DNA from: Heyndrickxia camelliae
Lineage (GTDB): Bacteria > Bacillota > Bacilli > Bacillales > Bacillaceae_C
Length of the DNA: 64,000 bases
Assembly (NCBI RefSeq): GCF_002844575.1
Contig: NZ_PIQO01000003.1
Span: 186,001-250,000, forward strand
Direction: 5' to 3'
Shown here: positions 29,964 through 37,692 of the stretch, piece by piece
How the letters are laid out: each line of letters opens with the position of its first letter
Position numbering within the stretch: the stretch's first letter is position 1
Notes under the pieces: generated by a model
The model's database searches: none
What the model was told of the DNA's origin: nothing
Seen by the model: the letters and a program-made list of their open reading frames with translations, nothing else
Position numbers and translations under genes: made by a program

Positions 29964-30857
29964 TTATGCGCGTGGGTGATGTTTGGAATAGACATCCTTA
30001 AGTCTAATTTTTGATACATGGGTATATATCTGAGTAGTAGAAATATCAGCATGCCCCAACATTTCCTGCACTGCACGTAAATCAGCACCATTTTCTAATA
30101 AATGAGTGGCAAAAGAATGTCTTAATGTATGCGGTGTTAAATCTTTTTCAATATTAGCCTTTTGGGCAAGTCCCTTTAGGATTTTCCAAAACCCTTGCCT
30201 GGTTAAACGTTTACCGTGATGATTTAAAAATAACGCTTCTGTTGAATTATGCTTGGACTTAAGCTTCGGACGACCATCCTTTATGTATTTATCAATTACA
30301 CTGCTTGCTGTTTTCCCGATAGGAATAATTCTTTCTTTATTCCCCTTTCCTATACATCTTATAAATCCCATTGTCAGATGAAGATCATCCAAATTGAGTT
30401 GAATTAATTCACTTACACGAATACCAGTTGCATATAGCAGTTCTAGCATTGCACGATCACGTATTCCTAAGGGAGTATCTTCATCAGGAGACTCTAATAA
30501 TGCCTCCACTTCGGATAAATTTAAAACCTTTGGAAGTGTTTTTTCAATTTGGGGAGATTCAATATGCACAGATGGGTCTTGTTCTGTAGCTTTTTCACGT
30601 AATAAAAATTGGTGAAAGGATCGTACAGAAGCCACATGCCGCGCTAATGTTTTTGATGATTTCCCCTGTTGCTTCAAATGATGCAGAAAATGAACTATAT
30701 GCACCCTTGTAATATCATTTAAAGAAGTAATTTGTTCTACTTTTTGAATATATAATAAATAACTTTTTAGATCCCTTTCATAGGACATAATGGTATTCTT
30801 CGATAATCCTTTTTCGACCACCATAAAGTGGATAAAATCCTTCAATCGGTCTTCCAT
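29964..30857 (-). CDS. xerD: Site-specific tyrosine recombinase XerD
   Basis: A 297-residue recombinase with an N-terminal SAM-like core-binding domain ([18 protein letters not shown]) and a catalytic domain holding the Arg in [39 protein letters not shown] (His/Arg/His and nucleophile Tyr). With XerC it resolves chromosome dimers at dif. The frame is open for 16 codons further upstream, but GGGGAG sits eight bases before the internal ATG and the family N-terminus fits there. Confidence 0.96.
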   Translation of the reverse strand: MEDRLKDFIHFMVVEKGLSKNTIMSYERDLKSYLLYIQKVEQITSLNDITRVHIVHFLHHLKQQGKSSKTLARHVASVRSFHQFLLREKATEQDPSVHIESPQIEKTLPKVLNLSEVEALLESPDEDTPLGIRDRAMLELLYATGIRVSELIQLNLDDLHLTMGFIRCIGKGNKERIIPIGKTASSVIDKYIKDGRPKLKSKHNSTEALFLNHHGKRLTRQGFWKILKGLAQKANIEKDLTPHTLRHSFATHLLENGADLRAVQEMLGHADISTTQIYTHVSKIRLKDVYSKHHPRA

Positions 30858-30862
30858 TTGCA

Positions 30863-31084
30863 TTACTCCCCATCCAAATAAAAAAGTAACAGTCGATCTA
30901 CCCAACTAGAATCCTTCGTATTAGTAGAATCCACTTTAATTGCTGTCCCTTTTGGCTCGTCATATCGATGATAATTTTCGTATTCTTGATTTACCCACAT
31001 AATACCATAGTAGAAAAGTAAAGTGCACCCGGTAAATAAGATAAATACTTTTAGTGTTTTAAAAAAAAGTCTTATTCCAGACAT
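30863..31084 (-). CDS. yqzK: YqzK family membrane protein (DUF4227)
   Basis: A 73-residue single-pass protein with a hydrophobic helix around residues 8-30 and a polar C-terminal tail. A small gene of this family lies between fur and xerD in B. subtilis. Its function is not known. It ends five bases before the xerD start, so the two are likely cotranscribed. Confidence 0.85.
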   Translation of the reverse strand: MSGIRLFFKTLKVFILFTGCTLLFYYGIMWVNQEYENYHRYDEPKGTAIKVDSTNTKDSSWVDRLLLFYLDGE

Positions 31085-31177
31085 GTATATTTCGTCCTTC
31101 CCTCAGCATTTTCATATACTTAATACAAGCTATGACAGACTTGAGGGATTTTATACCTCTATCTATGAATAATATAA

Positions 31178-31213
31178 AAGAAAAGACTGACTTCTATTAT
31201 TTAGAGTCAGCCT
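31178..31213 (-). terminator. Terminator overlapping the fur stop codon
   Basis: GCTGACT pairs with AGTCAGT (one G-T) around an AT-rich loop, followed by CTTTTCTTTT on the minus strand. The fur stop lies in the loop. Confidence 0.75.
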
Positions 31214-31670
31214 CACCTTCTTGATTTTCTAGTTTATCATGGCATCGCCAACAAATTCCATGAAACGTCAGACGATGATCCTTAATTTTAAAATTCCAGC
31301 GTTTTTCAACAATTGCCTCAACATCTTCAAGCAAATCTTCTTGTATTTCATCCACTGCACCACATTCAATACATACTAGGTGATGATGAAAATGGGCTGC
31401 GCCTTCCTGGCGTAAATCATAGCGAGAAACTCCGTCACCAAAATTAATTTTATCGACAACTTTTAATTCTGTAAGCAATTCTAAAGTGCGATAAACAGTA
31501 GCTAACCCAATTTCTGGTGATTTTTCTTTTACAAGGAGGTAAACATCTTCAGCACTTAAATGGTCTTCTTCATTTTCAAGCAATACCCGTACGGTTGCCT
31601 CGCGCTGCGGAGTTAACTTATAACTTGCTGAGTGTAATTGCTTTTTTATTCTCTCGATACGACTTTCCAT
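31197..31670 (-). CDS. fur: Ferric uptake regulator Fur
   Basis: A FUR-family metalloregulator of 157 residues. The winged helix spans about residues 14-85 (KLTPQREATVRVLL, GLATVYRTLELL), and the metal and dimer domain has HFHHHLVCIEC and CWRC, the two CxxC pairs of the structural zinc. It represses iron-uptake genes when loaded with Fe(II). It could be confused with PerR or Zur; synteny with xerD and spoIIM supports Fur. The feo operon in this window carries matching Fur boxes. Confidence 0.94.
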   Translation of the reverse strand: MESRIERIKKQLHSASYKLTPQREATVRVLLENEEDHLSAEDVYLLVKEKSPEIGLATVYRTLELLTELKVVDKINFGDGVSRYDLRQEGAAHFHHHLVCIECGAVDEIQEDLLEDVEAIVEKRWNFKIKDHRLTFHGICWRCHDKLENQEGEADSK

Positions 31671-31705
31671 CTAAAAGGATCCTCCCTTGCCCACTATCAC
31701 ACTAA

Positions 31706-31733
31706 TTATAGCAGAAGGAGTTCATTTTTCAAA
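31706..31733 (-). promoter_or_regulatory. Probable sigma-A promoter of fur
   Basis: Minus strand TTGAAA, 16 bases, then TATAAT, about 36 bases upstream of the fur start. Spacing is one base short of ideal. Confidence 0.6.
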
Positions 31734-31774
31734 ATAAAATTATTCTCATTTGGAAAGTATACTTCTTATCAAAT

Positions 31775-31787
31775 AATAATGATTATT
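31775..31787. promoter_or_regulatory. Fur/PerR-type operator upstream of fur
   Basis: A perfect 6-1-6 palindrome AATAAT-G-ATTATT overlaps the end of spoIIM. The core ATAATNATTAT is shared by Fur and PerR boxes, so which regulator binds cannot be told. B. subtilis fur is PerR-regulated. It lies about 40 bases upstream of the -35, an unusual distance for repression. Confidence 0.45.
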
Positions 31788-32433
31788 TTTGAATATAGGT
31801 AACAACCGATTTCATTAATGACGGAGATATATAGGCTTCAATTCCTGCAGCTATCGCGATAGCACCAACCGCTATCAGCATCGAAACTACATACCCTGAA
31901 AAAAGCGAAAAAAATGGAAAGGCTAATGTTTGTTTGACAAAAATCTTACGTATTAGCTGAAAGGAAAAGCATACCGACACGACGGCGATAAAAATAAACA
32001 TGGGAATAATAAAAAGATTTTGCGGTAATACGGATACAAACGAAAGCAGAAATCCACTCCAGCCCATTTGATTCACTAAAAAGCCAACGGAAAATCCTAC
32101 AACGACTCCTTTTAAAAACAATAAGATAAGGATTAGAGGAAGTCCAATGATAGAGATTCCTAGTAGCCACATAAACCCCAAGAATTTTATATTATGAAGG
32201 AAGCTTAGTCTAAATAAATCAGATGAAGCGGCAACCTTATTATTCGAAACTACTCCAAAGAATTGATTTAAATAATAATATAAATCATCCTTTTGCGTAG
32301 CAGAAAGGCTATTAACAATAATTGCTCCGAAAACGATACCCATTAAAAACAAGACAATAACAAACCAATAAATTGAGGAGTATTCATGGACATGATTAAT
32401 GATAGGATTAGACTGCAACTTTTTTTTCCTCAT
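31783..32433 (-). CDS. spoIIM: Stage II sporulation protein M
   Basis: A 216-residue polytopic membrane protein (five to six helices; FLHNIKFLGFMWLLGISIIGLPLILILLFLKG region and SVLPQNLFIIPMFIF), matching the SpoIIM/DUF95 family. With SpoIID and SpoIIP it forms the engulfment machine in the mother cell. AGGAGG precedes the ATG. It is upstream of fur as in B. subtilis, with no terminator between. Confidence 0.94.
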   Translation of the reverse strand: MRKKKLQSNPIINHVHEYSSIYWFVIVLFLMGIVFGAIIVNSLSATQKDDLYYYLNQFFGVVSNNKVAASSDLFRLSFLHNIKFLGFMWLLGISIIGLPLILILLFLKGVVVGFSVGFLVNQMGWSGFLLSFVSVLPQNLFIIPMFIFIAVVSVCFSFQLIRKIFVKQTLAFPFFSLFSGYVVSMLIAVGAIAIAAGIEAYISPSLMKSVVTYIQK

Positions 32434-32564
32434 TTTCTATCCTCCTGATTTTCTTTTACTAGAAACCTGCTAGCTTTTCGCTTTTTTAGTTTTCTATTAA
32501 AATTTATGCAGCTATTTGCTAGGTTATGCCTAATTGCAAATAAGCTTCAAAATCCATAATGGAG

Positions 32565-32597
32565 GAAAAATAAACATGGCCACCATTTCTGGTGACC
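32565..32597 (-). terminator. Possible terminator after the methyltransferase gene
   Basis: Minus strand GGTCACC/GGTGGCC with loop AGAAAT (one mismatch), followed by ATGTTTATTTTT. It lies 75 bases after the stop of the upstream gene. Confidence 0.5.
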
Positions 32598-32672
32598 AAT
32601 ATCCGTAAGACGAGCAGACGCTGTTGCTAAACCTAAACTATATTTAAAAGGTTTAAATTTATAAACTGAATA

Positions 32673-33854
32673 CTATATCTTTCTAGCAACTAATGTAAAT
32701 GTCTTCGGCAAACCAATATCATGAATTTTATGATTTGGTTCTTCTTCAAGAACCTCAATCAGCATTCCGGACTGCCCTATAGTCGTAATCAATTCTCCTA
32801 AAGTCCATTTTCTTTGTAAAACCTCTTCCGTACCTTCATTGATCTCTTGCGGCATATGCTTGCTAAATGCGACTTCTCGCTTAAAAAGAGCAGGATCAAA
32901 ATAATTACCTGTTACTTTATGTTTTTTTCCAGAAGAAGTGATTAGTTTTGTAGATATTGGATGGAATTCATGCAAGATAAATTTACCATCCTTCCGAAGC
33001 AAATTGGAGATTATTTCTGCTAAAGGAAAAAGGTCAATAAAATAGTGTAATACACCAAGTTCCATCAAAACATAATCGTATTTCTCCTTATGCTCTTCTA
33101 TATGCAGCGATAAGATATCGGAAACAATATAATCGAGTGATACTTTGGCCGCACTTGCTACTTCCCGGGCAAACGCTTGATTTTCTTTGGAAAAATCAAC
33201 GATAGTCACTTGAGCTCCCAGTAAAGATAGTGCAACACCTTTAATTCCGTTTGACCCCATTACATGCATTACCTTCTTACCTGAAAGATGGCTGAAGTAT
33301 TTATAAAAAGGATGCAGTCTCCAGCTCGGATTTTGCTTTACTTTTTCTGCCACAACAGCGGGGTCTCCATGTCGGTTTAATAATGCTTCATAATTATGCT
33401 GGTTCCAAGCTTCTTCATTGTGAATCGTCATTGCCTGCTGTTGTTTTTTCAGAAACTCACTTATTAGTCTAGTCTCCACTGCATGATTACCATTATAAAG
33501 ATAGTGATAGAAAGAGATACACCAAAACGAAGTGTTATCCTTTACAATTTCCACACGATATGGATTCGTTCGAATGGTTGTATTAAAAAAACACTGGAAA
33601 TATAACGTATATCCGTTATATTTTGCTTGATAAGAAGCGAAAACTTGATTCCTTTTCAGCTCTGAAATCGATTCATATGGGAAAAGAGCATAGATTTTTT
33701 CCAATACATCCCATTGTACCTCAAGAAATACCTCGTTTAAAGGATCTAATTCTACACCCTGTATCCAGAGGGAAGTCGATTCCACAAATTGATACGGAAT
33801 GTCTTCATTATCCAATCTCTTAGCTAATTCGCTTAATAGTTGAAAATAATTCAT
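32673..33854 (-). CDS. Class I SAM-dependent methyltransferase with extra N-terminal domain
   Basis: A 393-residue soluble protein. Residues about 190-300 form a Rossmann methyltransferase core: motif I VMHVMGSNGIKGVALSLLGA, the acidic residue ending strand 2 in VTIVDFS, and YDYVLMELGVLHYF. The N-terminal 130 residues are a separate domain that I cannot assign; its alternating beta/alpha pattern recalls a minimal nucleotidyltransferase fold, but no catalytic signature is clear. The substrate is unknown. It lies between spoIIM and endoQ, where I recall no counterpart in B. subtilis. Confidence 0.75.
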   Translation of the reverse strand: MNYFQLLSELAKRLDNEDIPYQFVESTSLWIQGVELDPLNEVFLEVQWDVLEKIYALFPYESISELKRNQVFASYQAKYNGYTLYFQCFFNTTIRTNPYRVEIVKDNTSFWCISFYHYLYNGNHAVETRLISEFLKKQQQAMTIHNEEAWNQHNYEALLNRHGDPAVVAEKVKQNPSWRLHPFYKYFSHLSGKKVMHVMGSNGIKGVALSLLGAQVTIVDFSKENQAFAREVASAAKVSLDYIVSDILSLHIEEHKEKYDYVLMELGVLHYFIDLFPLAEIISNLLRKDGKFILHEFHPISTKLITSSGKKHKVTGNYFDPALFKREVAFSKHMPQEINEGTEEVLQRKWTLGELITTIGQSGMLIEVLEEEPNHKIHDIGLPKTFTLVARKI

Positions 33855-33868
33855 TTCTCTCCACCGTA

Positions 33869-35032
33869 TTATTTAGTATTTTCCACTTTTCCATACTGCC
33901 CGCCTCCGCCAGCTGTTAACTGCAATGTTCCTTGTCTAGCATGCATAATCATATCAGCTAAATCAGGCTTTACTACTTTTTTTATTTCATCTATTGGAAC
34001 ATTGTGCAAAATATTCATCTCTGTTCCGAAAAAATCTAATAGTTTTTGCAATGTTTTTGGGCCCAGTCCGGGTAAAAAATCAAGTGGAACCTGATGGACA
34101 TATGGAGGCCGCTTTGGACGTGGTTGATCTTTTGCAAGTTCTTTAATCCGTTCTGACACTCCCTTCGTAAAATGAGTGGAGCCACAATGTGGACAAATGT
34201 CGGCTACTTTAGGCTCAAAGCATTTTGCACATGTTGTTCGATAATATTTACCTAGGTATGGGTTCAGCCCATAGTTTGCAATTATTTCATTACCATCTTT
34301 ACCATGTAAAGCTTTTTTTAATGCAGTGAATGTAGGAGACTCCAGCTTCATCACCTGATATTCACGAGCAATTTTTCCTAATGAATGAGCGTCTGAGTCA
34401 CTTACAAAAGTAAAATGGTGCAACTCTTGGATTTGGTCTGCCATCTCTGTGTTGGAGCTTAGACCTAATTCAATTCCGTCAATCAAATCGGGATCAAGAA
34501 TTTCCGAAAGAGATTTCTCTACTCCTTTTCCATATAAGCTTTTAAATGGAGTGAAGACATGCGCAGGAATAAATATACCGCCTAATGATTTAATTTTCTT
34601 CTGTAATGGTTTTGCACCCTCATGAATCCTCTGTGTGCTTAGTTGAACATTTTTTACTTTTGTTTGATACCACATCGAAAAGTCCTTTAAGGCGGTTAAA
34701 GTAGGAAAAAAACCAAGGACATGAATCGGTCCTTTACAATTCTCATCGTTTACTTCTATTTCAACACCAGGAATTAGCGTGACTGTTTCTTGAAAGAGGA
34801 ACCCCCCCTCTTCCATTTCTCGTAATTCACCGCTATGCATCAAATCTTCTATTTCAGCAATGACCTCCGGAGAATGACAGTCAATGATTCCTACTATATC
34901 CAATCCTTTAGGAAATTTCGCCGTCTTTAAGATATTCGTTAGTGTTAATGTTTTTGATGCCGTAATTTTTACAGGTTTTCCGGTTTTGGTCCTGCCGATA
35001 TGAATGTGGAGGTCGACAAAATAATTATTCAT
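33869..35032 (-). CDS. yqxK: Endonuclease Q-like PHP-domain protein (YqxK family)
   Basis: A 387-residue protein. The PHP phosphoesterase domain starts at the N-terminus with VDLHIHIGRT and continues with DCHSPEV, PGVEIEVND and SDSDAHSLG metal ligands. A four-cysteine zinc motif (CAKC, CPHC) follows near residues 275-290, and a helix-hairpin-helix element (LPGLGPKTLQKLL) near 330. This order matches bacterial EndoQ, which nicks DNA 5' of deaminated bases. Its start overlaps nudF by eight bases, so it is coupled to a nucleotide-hydrolase gene. Confidence 0.88.
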   Translation of the reverse strand: MNNYFVDLHIHIGRTKTGKPVKITASKTLTLTNILKTAKFPKGLDIVGIIDCHSPEVIAEIEDLMHSGELREMEEGGFLFQETVTLIPGVEIEVNDENCKGPIHVLGFFPTLTALKDFSMWYQTKVKNVQLSTQRIHEGAKPLQKKIKSLGGIFIPAHVFTPFKSLYGKGVEKSLSEILDPDLIDGIELGLSSNTEMADQIQELHHFTFVSDSDAHSLGKIAREYQVMKLESPTFTALKKALHGKDGNEIIANYGLNPYLGKYYRTTCAKCFEPKVADICPHCGSTHFTKGVSERIKELAKDQPRPKRPPYVHQVPLDFLPGLGPKTLQKLLDFFGTEMNILHNVPIDEIKKVVKPDLADMIMHARQGTLQLTAGGGGQYGKVENTK

Positions 35033-35582
35033 GTGTCTTCAGAGCCTCTTTCAATTGTAGATACTGAATCGCATATAGAGTTTTGGCATCATAGATTTTC
35101 TTTTCCTGGATTAATTGGATAGCTTCATCCAGTGTAACTTCTAATAATTCCACGAATTCATCTTCATCCGCACTTTTCGGATGGTCTAATTTCTTTAAAC
35201 CTTTTGCCAAATACAAATGAATTAGTTCATCAGCAAAGCCTGGCGATGTATAGAAGGAATTTATTAGCTCCAGTTCTTCACATGCATAACCAGTTTCCTC
35301 TTCCAGCTCCCTTATTGCTGTTATTTCTGGCTTTTCTCCTGGCTCTAATTTGCCAGCAGGAATTTCGACTAATGCCCTATCCATCGGTTTACGAAATTGA
35401 TCTACCAAAATAATTTTATTATCTGGTGTAATAGCTAAAATTGCCACTGCTCCAGGATGTTTTATAATTTCCCGCTTGGCAGACTTACCATTTGGTAGCT
35501 CCACTTCATCTATCTGCAATCGAACTACCTTTCCCTCAAAAATTTTCTCTGACTTGATGGTTTTTTCTTCAAATTTATGCAT
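35025..35582 (-). CDS. nudF: ADP-ribose pyrophosphatase NudF (Nudix)
   Basis: A 185-residue Nudix hydrolase. The box reads GKLEPGEKPEITAIRELEEE with TG following, containing the REXXEEXG core. IPAGKLEPGE and the downstream FYTSPGFADELIHLYLA are typical of ADP-ribose pyrophosphatases. It cleaves ADP-ribose to AMP and ribose 5-phosphate. Preceded by AGGAGCG; cotranscribed with endoQ. Confidence 0.94.
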   Translation of the reverse strand: MHKFEEKTIKSEKIFEGKVVRLQIDEVELPNGKSAKREIIKHPGAVAILAITPDNKIILVDQFRKPMDRALVEIPAGKLEPGEKPEITAIRELEEETGYACEELELINSFYTSPGFADELIHLYLAKGLKKLDHPKSADEDEFVELLEVTLDEAIQLIQEKKIYDAKTLYAIQYLQLKEALKTHE

Positions 35583-35600
35583 CGCTAACGCTCCTTGTTC

Positions 35601-35627
35601 TATTCCATGGATTACTCTTCATACATT
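35601..35627 (+). promoter_or_regulatory. Possible sigma-E promoter of mciZ
   Basis: CATACATT matches the sigma-E -10 (CATACANT). TATT lies 15 bases upstream as a weak -35. It sits about 60 bases before mciZ, which is mother-cell expressed in B. subtilis. Confidence 0.5.
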
Positions 35628-35685
35628 TTAACAAATAAAAAAAGCAGAGGCGAATGTAAAATCCGTTAAATAAAGGAGATATAAT

Positions 35686-35814
35686 ATGAAAATATATGTG
35701 CATTCAAAAGGAATTACTATGTGCGGTAAGGCGTGGGAAATAAGAGAGCAATTAAAGCTTTATAGAAAACAGTATTACTATGTACTTGATTGGATTAAGT
35801 TAGTTAATCGCTAG
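35686..35814 (+). CDS. mciZ: FtsZ assembly inhibitor MciZ
   Basis: A 42-residue peptide whose centre GKAWEIREQLK and following DWI match MciZ of B. subtilis (GKAWEIRAKLK ... DWI, from memory). MciZ binds the C-terminal subdomain of FtsZ and blocks filament growth in the mother cell during sporulation. AAAGGAGAT lies seven bases before the ATG. It is too short for routine gene callers. It sits between nudF and the aldo/keto reductase gene. Confidence 0.88.
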   Translation: MKIYVHSKGITMCGKAWEIREQLKLYRKQYYYVLDWIKLVNR

Positions 35815-35884
35815 CAAATATTTTGTTAAACTGAGACATTATTCGCTAAAATAGAGAAAAAGAAGTGAAAGGAAGCTTTATTAT

Positions 35885-36796
35885 ATGAAAAAAAATAGAT
35901 TAGGAAGCTCTGATTTATACGTCTCTGCACTTGGTTTAGGATGCATGTCTCTCGGAACGGATGAAAAGCATGCACAAGCGTTGATAACTGCAGCATTAGA
36001 GGAAGGAATCAATTATTTTGATACGGCCGATTTATATGATCATGGAGTAAATGAAGAGATTGTTGGAAAAGCATTAAAAGAAGTCCGCGATCAAGTTATT
36101 ATTGCAACAAAAGTGGGAAATCGTTGGAATAAGGATCATTCTGGCTGGAGCTGGGATCCTTCCAAAAAATATATCAAGGAAGCAGTAAAACAAAGTCTTA
36201 AAAGATTGCAAACAGATTATATCGATTTATATCAGCTCCACGGCGGTACCATTGAGGATAATTTAGAGGAAACCATTGAAGCGTTTGAGGAATTAAAATC
36301 GGATGGATTTATTCGGTATTATGGAATATCCTCTATTCGTCCTAATGTCATTCGTCAATATATAGAAAAGTCTTCTATTATAAGTATTATGATGCAATAT
36401 AGCCTTTTGGATAGACGACCAGAGGAAATTTCACCATTGATTAAAGAGCATGGGGTCAGTGTTGTTACCAGGGGGCCGCTTGCAAAGGGGTTATTAAGCG
36501 AAAAATGGCCGGACAAGCTTACTGAAAAGGGATATTTAGATTATTCCTATGAGGAGCTAACCGAATTACTTACAAGCATACAAGAAAAGTTAGTATCTGA
36601 GAATAGATCTATGACAGAATTAGCCCTACAGTTTAATTTAGCAAATGAAACTGTATCTTCTATTGTTGCTGGAGCTAGTTCCGTTAAACAAATACGAATA
36701 AATGCACAGGCAGTACGCTCCAATCCTTTAAATGATAATGAAAAAAAGATCCTACGGACATTGTCAAAGCAAAACATTTATAAAGATCATCGATAA
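35885..36796 (+). CDS. yqkF: Aldo/keto reductase YqkF
   Basis: A 303-residue TIM-barrel NADPH oxidoreductase. The catalytic tetrad is visible as Asp46 and Tyr51 in FDTADLYDHG, Lys76 in IIATKVGN and His119 in DLYQLHGG. The C-terminal cofactor segment is SIVAGASSVKQI. B. subtilis YqkF has been described as an aldo/keto reductase; the physiological substrate is unclear. GAAAGGAAG precedes the start. Confidence 0.92.
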   Translation: MKKNRLGSSDLYVSALGLGCMSLGTDEKHAQALITAALEEGINYFDTADLYDHGVNEEIVGKALKEVRDQVIIATKVGNRWNKDHSGWSWDPSKKYIKEAVKQSLKRLQTDYIDLYQLHGGTIEDNLEETIEAFEELKSDGFIRYYGISSIRPNVIRQYIEKSSIISIMMQYSLLDRRPEEISPLIKEHGVSVVTRGPLAKGLLSEKWPDKLTEKGYLDYSYEELTELLTSIQEKLVSENRSMTELALQFNLANETVSSIVAGASSVKQIRINAQAVRSNPLNDNEKKILRTLSKQNIYKDHR

Positions 36797-36974
36797 GTAA
36801 AAATCGTCATGGCCTTATTTTTCGGCTTATAGATTATTCACGAACTGATGAAACTGGCACTTCAATTTTCACTTAGTGAAAAAAGGCACCCCCTTTTTAC
36901 TGAGTAAAAACTACTAGACAGAGACTAGGTTTGGTAAAAAGTTAATACATGCCCCCTTTGATATGAAGGTCTTG

Positions 36975-37002
36975 TAATCAAGGCCCTTTTTCTTTTTGGG
37001 GG
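36975..37002 (+). terminator. Terminator downstream of yqkF
   Basis: GGTCTTG/CAAGGCC (seven pairs, one G-T) with loop TAAT, followed by CTTTTTCTTTTT. Confidence 0.75.
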
Positions 37003-37290
37003 TACAAGTTCAAAAAACTTTCAACAATTTCTTCTCCCCTTTTACAAATAATTGTATGTTTTCCTATATTTTTTCAGAAGAAAAACGAGACACCAAGTAC
37101 CTTTAAAGTTCTTTTTTACCAAAATGCGACAAATCCATTTAATTTGCCCAGAAATTCACGCTTCTAAACTAATCCTTCAATCTATTATTTCAACTTTTCG
37201 ACATCGACATTTTTTTCGAGTATCGCTATAGTAATTTCTTTATACTCAAAATATAGAGAGAAAATAATAGATACTTAGTATGAATAATTA

Positions 37291-37378
37291 TCAGAAAAGG
37301 GCAAACTTATTGAAAAGTAAGGACGCAAAGTCACAGGTCTAATGTTTGATACGATGACGGCTGGGCTACCTGAAATAC
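37291..37378 (+). promoter_or_regulatory. Class I cyclic-di-GMP riboswitch (GEMM-I) in the sinI leader
   Basis: The conserved blocks of the GEMM-I aptamer occur in order: GGGCAAAC (37299), the hairpin CTTA...GAAA...TAAG, GACGCAAAG (37322), a second hairpin closed by GTCA/TGAC with GGTCTAA (37336), and GGCTGGGCTACC (37359). The closing stem can form as TCAG (37291) with CTGA (37370). Downstream, CCTGAAATAC (37369-37378) can instead pair with GTATTTTAGG (37382-37391), covering part of the sinI binding site AGGAGG. The two pairings share bases and exclude each other, so ligand should free the site (an ON switch). The switch direction is inference. Confidence 0.92.
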
Positions 37379-37381
37379 ATT

Positions 37382-37394
37382 GTATTTTAGGAGG
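37382..37394 (+). promoter_or_regulatory. Ribosome binding site of sinI, partly in a hairpin
   Basis: AGGAGG (37389-37394) lies five bases before the sinI ATG. Its first three bases form the end of a 10-bp stem (one G-U) with the 3' arm of the riboswitch. Confidence 0.7.
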
Positions 37395-37399
37395 TAAAA

Positions 37400-37549
37400 A
37401 TGAAAATGGAAAAGAATTTATTGCCTGGTGCACAAAAACTGGATCAAGAATGGGTTGATTTAATTTTAGCTGCACTTGATATGGGAATTTCTGTTCAAGA
37501 GATCAAGGACTTCTTTCAACAAAAATCTAGTGAGTTAGATGTAATGTAA
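37400..37549 (+). CDS. sinI: SinR antagonist SinI
   Basis: A 49-residue protein. Its segment LDQEWVDLILAALDMGIS with QEIKDFFQQ following is the SinI helical hairpin that binds SinR and dismantles its tetramer. B. subtilis SinI has the same LDQEWVEL block. Two ATG codons are possible; the first is best spaced from AGGAGG. It is followed 143 bases later by sinR. The gene pair sits between yqkF and yqkE, away from the tapA-sipW-tasA cluster where B. subtilis carries it. Confidence 0.9.
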   Translation: MKMEKNLLPGAQKLDQEWVDLILAALDMGISVQEIKDFFQQKSSELDVM

Positions 37550-37628
37550 TGGATGTTTTTACCTGTTAGTGACTATACTTACTTTTATCCGTTGCACATT
37601 TTAATTATTATAATTTTTTTGCAAATCC

Positions 37629-37644
37629 GTTCTAAATATGGAAC
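37629..37644 (+). promoter_or_regulatory. Possible SinR operator upstream of sinR
   Basis: GTTC and GAAC are inverted around eight bases, resembling paired SinR half sites (GTTCTYT). It lies just upstream of a TATAAT (in GTTATAATTAAG) that precedes sinR. Autoregulation is a suggestion only. Confidence 0.35.
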
Positions 37645-37692
37645 CTTAATTTCGTTATATGTTATAATTAAGCGAAGGATGGTGACATACTT

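Larger units (their letters stand above)
36797..37399 (+). other. Long sinI leader region
   Basis: About 600 bases between yqkF and sinI. It contains two short A/T palindromes, TTTTCACT/AGTGAAAA (36866-36882) and TTTTTACT/AGTAAAAA (36895-36911), the yqkF terminator, one SinR-type GTTCTTT (37108-37114), a TTCGACA resembling a reversed Spo0A box (37197-37203), and the c-di-GMP riboswitch. I could not assign a clear promoter. Confidence 0.55.
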
